A DNA stretch of 32,797 bases, taken from Priapulus caudatus (Eukaryota; Priapulida; Priapulimorpha; Priapulimorphida; Priapulidae). The notes below the pieces were generated by a model, which saw only the letters and a program-made list of their open reading frames with translations, did no database searches and had not been told where the DNA came from. Of the stretch, positions 1-8,379 are shown in pieces. The stretch's first letter is position 1; the number at the start of each line of letters is the position of its first letter. Position numbers and translations under genes: made by a program. Location: positions 1-32,797 of the forward strand of contig NW_014578095.1 in NCBI RefSeq assembly GCF_000485595.1, in the 5' to 3' direction.

Positions 1-120
1 TTGCTTCATTTAAGTATAGAGAAGTTTGGGGGGAGGTATATATGACAAAAAGTTATTAGCTATGTCCTTATGTTCTCTTTGAAACCAGTCAAATAACTAA
101 AATGATTTTTTCAACTCCAG

Positions 121-731
121 ATATCATACAAGGGGATATGAGTATCCTATTCACTTCGCCCGAAGCAATACTTCAAAGTGTATGGATGCGCATGATAAAA
201 CTGCATTACATGAAGAGAATTGTAGCAGTTGTGTACGACGAAGCACGCTGCATATGTTCATGGTAAGAGACATAAATTATTCGTGGAAAAAGCTAGTGCA
301 ACCCAAAACCTTAACGTAAATTAAGATCACCTAACATATCTGTTACTGTTACACAGTATATACATATATACATATATACATACACAATATATACATATAT
401 ACATACACACACAATATATGCAAATGATAGTGACATCTTTCACTCGCAAAACATAAAATCTGGAATATCATTGTTATGTCAATGTAAGCGAGACAATGAC
501 AGCTAACAAATACAATTAATATTTGTATAATTACAATAACACGGATATCTTTTTCCGTAGGGGAGTCGACTTTCGACCTGCCTACAGGGATGTTGGGACT
601 ATACAGTCATTGCTTGACACTCCAAGTGTAGCAATGACAGCCACAGCAACAAAAGAAATTCAAACCGATATCTACTCGGTGCTAGGTTTCCAGTCAGACA
701 GCACTGTAGTTGTTGCAAATCTACCCAACAG
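121..731 (+). pseudogene. RecQ-type DNA helicase, exons of the first RecA-like domain
   Basis: Two exons are visible: 121-262, after an acceptor ending at 120 and before GTAAGA, and 561-731, before GTAAAT. A Trp codon is split cleanly across the junction. The joined reading gives SPEAIL, then YDEARCICSWGVDFRPAYR, which is RecQ motif II and the aromatic-rich loop, then PSVAMTATATKEIQTDI, which is motif III. RecQ enzymes unwind DNA 3' to 5' using ATP. The Walker A part would lie upstream of the window. The motif II box reads DEAR instead of the usual DEAH. The last codon (Asn, then AG) joins in phase to the exon at 1216 or its copy at 2894. I call it a pseudogene because frameshifts follow downstream. 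It could also be a multi-copy mobile-element helicase rather than a cellular RecQ gene. Confidence 0.8.
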
Positions 732-1355
732 GTAAATACATGCATGTTATAATACACAGTTGGAACTATATCAAACGTTACGTCATTACACTTTCTTGTG
801 TTAAGCTGTTGTAGCTTCACACCGCCCCCTGATGCGCTTCTCACCTTGCGCTTCTTACCAACAAATCCCTTCTATTACGGAATACAACCCCAGCAACCCA
901 TCGTTCAAACAGAACGTGCTCACTCACTGGCACGTTCTCTCAGCCTCACCGGCCTTGAGACACATGCGCGATCACACACCCACCCTCGCCTCACGCAGAG
1001 GTAAGAAGCTGAAGGATGAGCTCAGACGCGATGCCAGGAGTTCAGGCAACTGTTCCTCAAACGGGGATGTAAGGCATACCTGCTAGGCCGGACCAATGCC
1101 CACGAAACACCCTACTTGTGACTACGAAGATACCTGCGCGATCATACACCCATAACTTTATTAACAGTGCCTTGCACAGATGATGTGCTTCAGTGTTTTC
1201 CTTTTCATATTGCAGACCCAACATATTTCTACATGTGGAGCCATCGGTTGGAAAGTTCGACAGCGACATGGAATGGCTGCTTGATAACCTCCGAAATTCA
1301 TCTAGTCCAAAAAGGGTCATTGTGTATGTCAGATCTATCAATTATTGTTATAAAA
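708..1355 (+). repeat. 648-bp direct duplication, copy 1 (RecQ intron plus exon start)
   Basis: This block recurs at 2386-3033 with a constant offset of 1678 and no net indel. It spans the end of the exon closing at 731, the whole intron 732-1215 and the first 140 bases of the next exon (1216-1355, beginning with the RPNI segment). By eye I count 10 substitutions, all within the intron. The helicase reading is lost after 1355, where transposase sequence begins. Confidence 0.92.
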
Positions 1356-2385
1356 AAGCACACGAATTACAGGGCAACCAGTCTTGTAAATCCAACTCAT
1401 AGCGTTCATTTCATCATGGACATCAAACATTCCCTAAAGAAAATCAGAAACAACATTCTGAGCAGTAGTGTGGGTGGTGATGGAACGAGGTGTCTGAACG
1501 TTGGTGACACTAAAGTGACCTGGTCACTGTGGCAAGAGGCCTATGAATGGGACTGTAAAAATCCTTGCCAGATACACAATCACCTAACACACAACCACAT
1601 TCATTTAGATGGGGCAAGTAAAATGAGAAACCACTTGGCTGAGGAATGCCTTAATGCAGACATGCTGCAGCTCATGATGGAATACCAGGAAAGTCTTGGC
1701 GATCATGGCCAAAAACTCGACGCTGCTATTGAGTTGCTGAAGCAAACGTCAGTATTGGTCTCAATCTTCAATGACAGGCGGCCAATTATGCAGGCAACAG
1801 ACGAACGTCTTGGGCAGCTACAATGTGTGCAAGCGTGGTTTGAAAAGTGGGAGGAAGCTGTCTACTCCAGTGGAATGTCCAGAAAAGACCTTGCTCGCTC
1901 ATGTCATCTGAAACCCGTAATGACCTGGATTCTTCCATTCTGGGATTTATCTCCCTGTGCAAAGACAGGAAGGTCTAAACATGCATCATACCGATGCCTT
2001 GATGTTACTGCATCTGTGAGTAACTTGAAATCATCTGAAATGCATGGATGCCAAAATGCAAACACCTTTACTTTTTCACCCAAAATTGCGTGTTTCTTAG
2101 ACATAAAGTAGCTAAAAATATACACTATTTGGATACACTCGAGCTAAGAGAGCAAACCTGTCGTTTCCTTTCACGTGCAATATAGAGGGCAACCATTTTT
2201 CCGTCATCTGAAGGCTGACATTATGATTTCTTACTTTATTTAGGTTCAAGGCACCTGACTTCCACTCAGTGAATCCAAGCCGGATTAACAGTGATGTCAT
2301 TGAGAACAACTTCTGTCAGCAGAGAGGGCTTCATAATGGTAGCAACACTAATCCCACGTATAGTCAGTACAAATCTACAATGAAC
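1356..2385 (+). pseudogene. P-element/THAP9-type transposase, C-terminal fragment
   Basis: The open frame 1356-2108 reads FIMDIKHSLKKIRNNI, WSLWQEAYEWD, SKMRNHLAEECLNADML and QTSVLVSIFNDRRPI. I recognise these as the part of P-element-like transposases that follows the catalytic 'D.CH..K..RN' block. Near 1900 the frame shifts: SETRNDLDSSILGFISLCK is read one frame over. A further exon, after an acceptor at 2243, reads INSDVIENNFCQQRG and NPTYSQY, the C-terminal segment with the glutamate expected in this family. The fragment has no N-terminus and is trapped between the two copies of the RecQ duplication. It is dead as it stands. Confidence 0.7.
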
Positions 2386-3033
2386 AGTTGTTGCAAATCT
2401 ACCCAACAGGTAAATACATGCATGTTATAATACACAGTTGGAACTATATCAAACGTTACGTAATTACACTTTCTTGTGTTAAGCTGTTGTAGCTTCACAC
2501 TGCCCCCTGATGCGCTTCTCACCTTGCGCTTCTTACCAACAAATCCCTTCTATTACGGAATACAACCCCAACAACCCATCGTTCAAACAGAACGTGCTCA
2601 CTCACTGGCACGTTCTCTCAGCCTCACCGGCCTTGAGACACATGCGCGATCACACACCCACCCCCGTCTCACGCAGAGGTAAGAAGCTGAAGGATGAGCT
2701 CAGACGCGCTGCCAGGAGTTCAGGCAACTGTTCCTCAAACGGGGATGTAAGGCATACCTGCTAGGCCGGACCAATGCCCAGGAAACACCCTACTTGTGAC
2801 TACGAAGACACTTGCGCAATCATACACCCATAACTTTATTAACAGTGCCTTGCACAGATGATGTGCTTCAGTGTTTTCCTTTTCATATTGCAGACCCAAC
2901 ATATTTCTACATGTGGAGCCATCGGTTGGAAAGTTCGACAGCGACATGGAATGGCTGCTTGATAACCTCCGAAATTCATCTAGTCCAAAAAGGGTCATTG
3001 TGTATGTCAGATCTATCAATTATTGTTATAAAA
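2386..3033 (+). repeat. 648-bp direct duplication, copy 2
   Basis: Second copy of 708-1355. It begins at the shared AGTTGTTGCAAAT, directly after the transposase fragment. It runs through the donor at 2410, the intron and the acceptor at 2893, into the exon that continues into the true helicase C-terminal domain after 3033. The upstream exon end is therefore present twice, each copy with a usable GT donor. Confidence 0.92.
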
Positions 3034-3608
3034 TATTCATGTGGCTTTTACAAAATTTAAAAACAGTGCATTCGTAAATGACCATCCTGGCTATGAAAAC
3101 AGAAAAGTCGAAATGTTCCATTCGAAAACAACAACTGACGTTAAAGATAAAATACTAAAAGACTTCACAAATTCAGGCGGCAATATTCGGGTGCTTATTT
3201 CAACAGTCGCTTTTGGATTGGGAATAAATGTAAAGGATGTTGACGTTATAGTTCATTGGGGGTTACCTGAGGCAGCTCTGGCTTATTGGCAGGAGATTGG
3301 GAGATGCGCTAGAGACGGACACAGAGGCTATGCTATCTGCTATGCATTTAAAAGAAGTTTGACTCACTTCATGACCAAAATCTTATAAAGATTGCCAACT
3401 TAAATTCTTGTATACGCGTCACAGTCCTGGAATCGTTCATGTTAGATGGCATTAATGTTGCACAAATAGATGTACTAAAAAATTATCCCCCTATCCTCCT
3501 GGGTTTGGGTTACATTATTGTATCTAGCCGGCGCCATGCACTGCCGGGATTAGCTGGGAGACACAGACAGATGCCTGGTCAGAGAATACCAAAGAAAGCC
3601 CAGTCCAG
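2894..3608 (+). pseudogene. RecQ-type DNA helicase, second RecA-like domain and start of zinc subdomain
   Basis: The exon opens after a TTGCAG acceptor with RPNIFLHVEPSVGKF, then KRVIVYVRSINYCYK (motif IV), RVLISTVAFGLGIN with DVIVHWG (motif V) and AYWQEIGRCARDGHRGYA (motif VI with the arginine finger). This order is diagnostic of RecQ. A one-base frameshift lies near 3050-3060, in an A-rich stretch, and another near 3385. After the second shift the frame reads NSCIRVTVLESFMLDG, like the start of the RecQ zinc-binding subdomain, and stays open to a CAG|GTAAGA donor at 3608. The later cysteines of the zinc site are not visible. The frameshifts could be real decay or consensus errors in homopolymers. 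Confidence 0.85.
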
Positions 3609-3839
3609 GTAAGAATGCAATGTGCATATTACTGTATGTGTATGTACATATACATGTATACAACGTACAGTATTATATCATGTAGTTTGCAATGTTTTGC
3701 CTGCATTGGCCCGGTATAGACTAGTACCGTCTACTCCATTTTGTGCTTTTACATCCCACAATCCACACCAGTGACCACACACGTAAACATACTGTAAAAT
3801 ATGTGTGATATCTTTGAAAGATGCATTATTATGTTGCAG
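3609..3839 (+). other. Intron-like spacer between helicase and DUF6589-like exons
   Basis: 231 bases bounded by a good donor (GTAAGA) and a good acceptor (TTATGTTGCAG). I see no element or gene inside it. The phases do not match: the donor side leaves two bases, while the acceptor-side exon reads in phase 0. A direct fusion would therefore need another frame change. The short spacer is the main reason to treat the helicase and the following exons as one locus. Confidence 0.5.
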
Positions 3840-4678
3840 ATTATTGTCCATTACCCCAAGTCATCCCCCAGAAGAGCTTGGCCTCAACTGCAAACGTTAG
3901 GAGCACAGCTTGCCTTAGGGAAACCTAGCAGTATTGCAAGAGCTAAAGACATTGGCGTAGAAGCTGAATTGATGTGCTCGAACAGTCAACCTTCTATCCT
4001 ACGAAGGACTGCAAAAGAGGACCTCGATCAATTTTCCTGGAAAAAGGTATCATGATACTAAGCATACTGAGTATATATCATACATATTCAGTTATAAAAA
4101 TGCCCCATGCGGCTCCCACACCCATCCACCCACCCGTCATGCACCCTCCCCCCACATCAACCAATGCTGCAGCAGCCAGGCACGCACAGCACGGCTGACA
4201 CGGTGGGTAAAAAGTAGGTGACACGGGTGTCGCGTGCTGGTTTTTTTCGGCGACCTTTGAAAATAAAACGTGAGAATATCGTGCGATCGCCCCCTAGCTC
4301 AAAGGCTGTTAAAAATATTAAACAACTATAATTGTCCAATCGGGCAACTAGCCAATTAAGAGAACTTGTCCGACATAGACTCACTTTTCCCGGGCCATCC
4401 GACAACCGTTAGTGTAGAGGCCTGCCTAGTTAACTATTTTTTACAGTATGTCATATTCATTTATATACTAGAAATTCGTAATTGCCTCTCAGGTACAAAA
4501 TGAAATAGAAAAGAGAATGCCAGGATTTTGGCTGATGCTACAGTCGTTCAAGAAGACCAATGAAACAAGCATACCTATGTTAGATGCCATCAGCAAGCTG
4601 TTATCTGTTTTTAACAACAGCATGGTTGCAGTGAGACACATCAAGTCTATCATAGTGAAGAAAAGCGGTTTGAAAAAG
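3840..4678 (+). pseudogene. DUF6589-like protein, N-terminal exons
   Basis: Exon 3840-4046 reads KSSPRRAWPQLQTLGAQLA and GKPSSIARAKDIG before an AAG|GTATCA donor. Exon 4493-4678 reads VQNEIEKRMPGFWLMLQSF and AVRHIKSIIVKKSGLKK before AAG|GTACAT. I associate these segments with the region preceding the DUF6589 domain in large invertebrate families. The intron between them holds a dispersed repeat (about 4200-4422). The function of DUF6589 proteins is not established. The exon order matches the downstream exons, which supports one gene. The true start codon is not evident. Confidence 0.6.
4200..4422 (-). repeat. Dispersed repeat (family with AGGCCTCTACAC end), copy 1
   Basis: The reverse complement of about 4250-4422 matches 18117-18310: it shares ACACTAACGGTT, GTCTATGTCGGACAAGTT, TAGTTGCCCGAT and the following stretch down to TTCAAAGGTC. 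The end at 4422 reads AGTGTAGAGGCCT. It sits in an intron of the DUF6589-like gene. No coding capacity was seen. It is probably a non-autonomous element. Confidence 0.75.
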
Positions 4679-4849
4679 GTACATGTAGATTATACAGTAG
4701 ACTTGCATTTACATTTATTTTACATATATATTAAATGTGCCATGTATGCAAGGATTCATTTATAAAAGCCTTGTAACATACTTATACATTAACAGTATAT
4801 TTTACTGCATACATGTACACGTAACATGTCTATTTAAAGACACTACCTT

Positions 4850-5582
4850 TTTCTACCTTCAACAAAACTGGTGACTGCATGGCTTATTCAACCACTAATA
4901 AAATCTTCGAACGCTATGGAAAAGACTACACAGTGAAAGTTAATACTTGGAAGGAATCTGTAGAGGCTGATATAGCAAAGCGGAATGAATTCGTTCAAAA
5001 ATGCCATCCCCCATTGGTACTCTCTGATGAAATGCATGAAGAACTGGCAGACTTGAGAAAACAAATGTTTCCAGGTTACTCTTTTACGAGTAAATATAAC
5101 TATTGTAATGTAATCCATCTCAGTTCCATCTCAGTAGTTCAACTCGTAACTTTATTAGACAATTTTGGAACAACAAGTGAACATCTACAAAAACTTCTCA
5201 TTTGCTTTCACAGAAAACAGTTAGTCATATTTCTTGAATTTGTATGATTGTAGGGGATAATGTGGACATCCGCTTCAAGGTTCGCCATATGACAAAAAAG
5301 CGGCAACACCCTGATCATCACCTTTATCATTTAATAGCGTACAAGAACCGGGTATCTGGCAACAACTTGTCTGACAAGGGTCGGGTGGTGGACCCTACTA
5401 AAATACCATTCTTAACATTCCTTCCATCTGTGGCAGAAAATGAAGCTATGTCTGATGAATTTGTGATTTTCGAGGGCCATGTTTGGGTTCAGCAAATACC
5501 TGCATTGTCATGGATCAAAAAGTACATTCCTAGAATTAGAGACCATCAGTACATGAAAGAATTGTCAACTAAAACAGAGAAG
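4850..5582 (+). pseudogene. DUF6589-like protein, central exons with DNxDI motif
   Basis: The first exon starts somewhere near 4860-4879 (acceptor unclear) and ends at 5089 before GTAAAT. It reads YSTTNKIFERYGKDYTVKV and LADLRKQMFPGYSFT. A codon split across the intron gives RDNVDIRFKVRHMTKKRQ at the start of exon 5254-5582, continuing HHLYHLIAYKNRVSG, PFLTFLPSVAENEAM and FVIFEGHVW...IPALSW, with a TEK|GTACTG donor. The DN.DI followed by RHMT is what I recall as the first conserved acidic block of DUF6589 proteins. This is the longest well-preserved stretch of the gene and it has no internal stop. Confidence 0.7.
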
Positions 5583-5764
5583 GTACTGACCAAATGATAT
5601 GGATATATGCCTGTGTATCACCAATCTCTAAATTTGTCCAATCCTTTAAAGGTTATTGACATGATTTTGTCTATGTTTCATCTGCATGGGGTGATCAAGG
5701 CATTGTTCTAGCGGCGATGCCTAATAATGCAGAAAAAAACACTGCGGTTTCAAAGTTATACATT

Positions 5765-5827
5765 GATTGTATCAGGGGGTAGATAATACATAATGTACGT
5801 TTTGTATTATCCACCCCCGATTGTATC
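5765..5827. repeat. 45-bp hairpin flanked by perfect 9-bp direct repeats
   Basis: The direct repeats GATTGTATC occupy 5765-5773 and 5819-5827. Between them, 5774-5818 starts AGGGGGTAGATAATACA and ends with a nearly complementary arm, TGTATTATCCACCCCC, leaving a short loop. The layout is that of a minimal terminal-inverted-repeat insertion with a 9-bp target duplication. It lies in the intron between DUF6589-like exons. Confidence 0.75.
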
Positions 5828-5891
5828 TACATATAATATTATTAAAGTGATTACACAGGCCATAGTAATGATTGTTTATTGTTCATTGTAG

Positions 5892-6381
5892 GTTCATCTG
5901 GGGGTTTTGGAAAAAAATGAACAGAAATTGGAGGACATGGTGGACATTTGTCGTTTCCTACATCAGTTTGTGCCCGGGTATTGTGCTGAAGAAGATCACA
6001 CACCAGATAAAGAAGTTGAAAATGTACATTATGCATGTGTACACTGTACACTCATATTGAAATTGATATTAATGTACGGCATGATTCATTCTGAGTACTG
6101 TAGTAAATTGAGCTCTATGAGAACAGCTGCACATTATAAATTGTAGTCTATTTCATTGAACAACTATGTAATTATTTTAAGTATTTATATGTATGAGTGT
6201 GCATTGTTATCATATGTTTCCGTTGCTTCTTTAGATCCTAAGCGGGGGAGACTACCTGACATTCGAGAGACATAAGCATGCACTATCCAGACAACAAGAT
6301 GGCCCTACATCATCCAAGAGGTTAGAAGGGTTACAGCCCAAGATGGAAGATTTCCACCAGCAAGCAGAATGGTTAGCTGTG
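5892..6381 (+). pseudogene. DUF6589-like protein, C-terminal exons (GDYLTFER block)
   Basis: Exon 5892-6023 (acceptor TTGTAG, possible donor GTACAT) reads VHLGVLEKNEQKLEDMVDIC and FLHQFVPGY. Exon 6235-6381 (acceptor CTTTAG, donor GTATGT) reads ILSGGDYLTFERHKHALS, then SKRLEGLQPKMEDFH and AEWLAV. The pair 'GD.LT.ER' and 'RLEGL.P..EDFH' is the most recognisable signature of DUF6589 as I know it. The gene appears cut off after 6381. A Harbinger-type element follows and I find no later exon. Confidence 0.75.
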
Positions 6382-6446
6382 GTATGTACCTCTATACTTT
6401 CCTTACCAACTGCAAAAAAATGGTGTATTCCAGTCAAACTGTTAAG

Positions 6447-6535
6447 CCTAGTCTACACTAGCAAACTTTAGTTTGCAAACTCGAGCAAACTCCGAGTTTG
6501 GCAAGAAAAGTTTTCCAAAGTTTGCCAGTGTAGAC
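6447..6535. mobile_element. Short inverted-repeat element ends (MITE or Harbinger terminus)
   Basis: GTCTACACTAGCAAAC at 6451-6466 is inverted at 6520-6535 (GTTTGCCAGTGTAGAC) with one mismatch. Between and after them are several more copies of the CAAACT/AGTTTG word. The structure is that of a small terminal-inverted-repeat element or the end region of the Harbinger element whose genes follow immediately. Confidence 0.6.
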
Positions 6536-6636
6536 CAGTTGACAAACTAGGCCGTGCACCTTCTTGACAAACTAGTTTGCTGAGGTTTGGAACAACTCAG
6601 CCAATCAAATGAGTTTATAGTCATGTGATCCTGCAG

Positions 6637-6867
6637 ATGGACAAAATGGCAGCCTCCAGTAAAGTAAAGAAATCAGACAGGGACTGGAGTTTCCAAGAAA
6701 TTGTTGATTTAATTCAAGAGTATGAAAAGTATCCATGTCTTTACCATACCACCCTCAAAGAATATAAAGACAGGGATAAAAAGAAGGCCGCATTGCAGCA
6801 GATTCTGCCTCAAACAATCTTTAGGCAATTATTTAGGCTTTTTCTGTCCGAGGCCCTTAATTCCTGA
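6637..6867 (+). pseudogene. PIF/Harbinger accessory Myb-like (MADF) protein, truncated
   Basis: The frame starting at ATG 6637 reads MDKMAASSKVKKSDRDW, then FQEIVDLIQEYEKYPCLY and KDRDKKKAALQQI. This is a MADF/Myb-SANT-like DNA-binding fold of the type encoded beside PIF/Harbinger transposases. In the family this partner binds the element ends and helps import the transposase. After residue ~58 the similarity stops and the frame runs into sequence that encodes the transposase on the other strand, ending at 6867. The full-length partner is normally several times longer. Confidence 0.65.
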
Positions 6868-7022
6868 AGCAGGCAATGATAGGCCCAAAACTGGTCCCTC
6901 TTCATAATCCAGGGTCTGGTCCATAAACGTGGCTTGTTTTGGTTTCGTTGACGACGGCAGCGTTGAATAGAAATTGCAATAATTGCTGCTGAGCCACTCA
7001 CTCTCTTCCTGTGATTCTCCAC
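6810..7022 (-). pseudogene. PIF/Harbinger transposase, N-terminal fragment
   Basis: On the minus strand the ORF from 7022 reads RRQRNQNKPRLWTRPWIMKR, then AYHCLLQELRASD and FLNNCLKI-like sequence. The 'RPW...R...GAYH.L..ELR..D...F.NFLRM' pattern is the N-terminus of PIF/Harbinger transposases (DDE_Tnp_4 class). The whole catalytic DDE domain is missing: the frame meets the MADF gene head-on at about 6815. This is the usual convergent two-gene layout of Harbinger elements, collapsed by internal deletion. Confidence 0.7.
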
Positions 7023-7033
7023 TGTTTTTGACT

Positions 7034-7068
7034 TATTGGAGGGAAATCGCCTCTTTTTCCCTCCAATT
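7034..7068. repeat. Short hairpin TTGGAGGGAAA/TTTCCCTCCAA
   Basis: Eleven-base arms with a loop of about 9 bases, beside the Harbinger fragment. Unlike the hairpins at 5765 and 15092, no clear direct repeats flank it. Confidence 0.5.
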
Positions 7069-7139
7069 TATGTAAACTTTCAGAAACTTCACAAAATAAA
7101 AATGTAAAGAAGAATTCCTCTTGGAAGTGAATTACACCC

Positions 7140-8379
7140 AGGCGTACAAAAAATTCAAAGTGTCATCCATCTGTGAAGATTGGTTATGTCAAGTTCACAC
7201 AGCTAAAGCCTTCAAACGTAAGACGTATGAACGCCTTGGAACGAGTGGTCTGTTGCTGCCAAAGATGTGAAAATGTCAAGCTGAAAGTGAAAGCAATGAA
7301 CAGTTCTGTATCATCAAATGGATGTAGAGATTTACGCATCGAAGCAGAAGACCTCTCTGCGATATCGGATATTACCCTCTGTCATGATGATAACAGGACC
7401 CTGCCCAAAGCCAATTGCCTTGATCGACAGTGTACTTCTTGTAGCGAAAAAAACATGACCACACATTATGCAGCTTTTCTGAAGAACAACAGGGAACTCA
7501 AATTAAACTTTGGAGCCGTGTGAAGAAAACCAAAACGGTGAAGACCTCAGATATATATGCAGAATATATATTCTCAGAGATATATCAGACCGATATGCAG
7601 AAAAAGAGTTCACGGTAACCGAGCTGTTAACAAAAGAAGCTACAGTTCAAGAACTGATCCAAGACCTTGAGCTTTCCTTAAAGGACCTAAGTGCCCATCT
7701 CTTCCGTGCAGCATGGCAGCAAGCTAATCTTAAGACATGTAAACTAAACATGAAATCCAACTCAGCAGTGGTTATCATCGACTTTTCTGAAAACTATACA
7801 TGTTCAGCTCAAGATGAAGTCCAAAGCGCACACTGGGAGAACACTCAGGCAACGATTCACCCAGTTATGGCATTCATCAACAAGAGTGATGCACCCCGCC
7901 CATTCACCGACAAAGTTACCCTGGTCTTCATATCTGATGAAAAAAAGCATGATGCCGACGCGGTTTCAAAGTACATGTCCATTGCGTACCCTTACCTGCG
8001 AGAAAAGTATGGAACAACACATGTCGAAGAATTTTCGGATTGTTGTGCAGCGCAATATCGATGCGGGAAAAGTTTTGCTGACATGTCCATCTATCCACAG
8101 GAATATGGGATTACAATTCAGCATAATTATTTTGAAAGCTCCCATGGAAAATCATCAGCAGATGGGATAGGTGCAGTCGTAAAACACAACGCTACACTAG
8201 CAGTAACCAGAAGGCAACATTTGATCCGAAATGCTCAAGAACTGTATACATTCTGTGAGGCCAAATTAAGTGGAGTAGGGGCAGCTCTACAGCACAGCAG
8301 TACTTTAGTGGTGTGTACTTGTAGCCATGCACGTCGTTATTTCTATGACATAGATACTGATATTGATACAAACTCATGA
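7140..8379 (+). pseudogene. RNase-H-like transposase-type protein of an unnamed family
   Basis: Two overlapping open frames, neither with a convincing ATG, together form one protein: frame 1 (7173-7523) with MNALERVVCCCQRCENVKL and a C..C pair (CTSCSEK), then frame 2 (about 7510-8379). Frame 2 reads HLFRAAWQQANL, VVIIDFSENYTCSAQDEVQS, AHWENTQATIHPV, TLVFISDEKKHDADAV, EEFSDCCAAQYRCGKSF, NYFESSHGKSSADGIGAVVK and CSHARRYF. I recognise the IDF.EN, FSD..A.QY and HGK...DG blocks from large uncharacterised invertebrate families. Spaced Asp residues after beta-strand-like segments suggest an RNase-H/DDE fold, but that is inference. The frame change near 7515 breaks the gene. A second fragment of the family is at 25270-25457. 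Confidence 0.6.

Noticed and set aside
798-1086. Two short ORFs (68 and 84 codons) that recur at 2476-2764
   Set aside because: They are preserved because the whole intron segment is duplicated, not because of coding selection. They have no recognisable domain.
1167-1355. ATG-initiated start of the 314-codon frame at 1167
   Set aside because: The first 60 codons lie in the helicase intron and in a shifted frame of the helicase exon. Only the part after 1356 is transposase.
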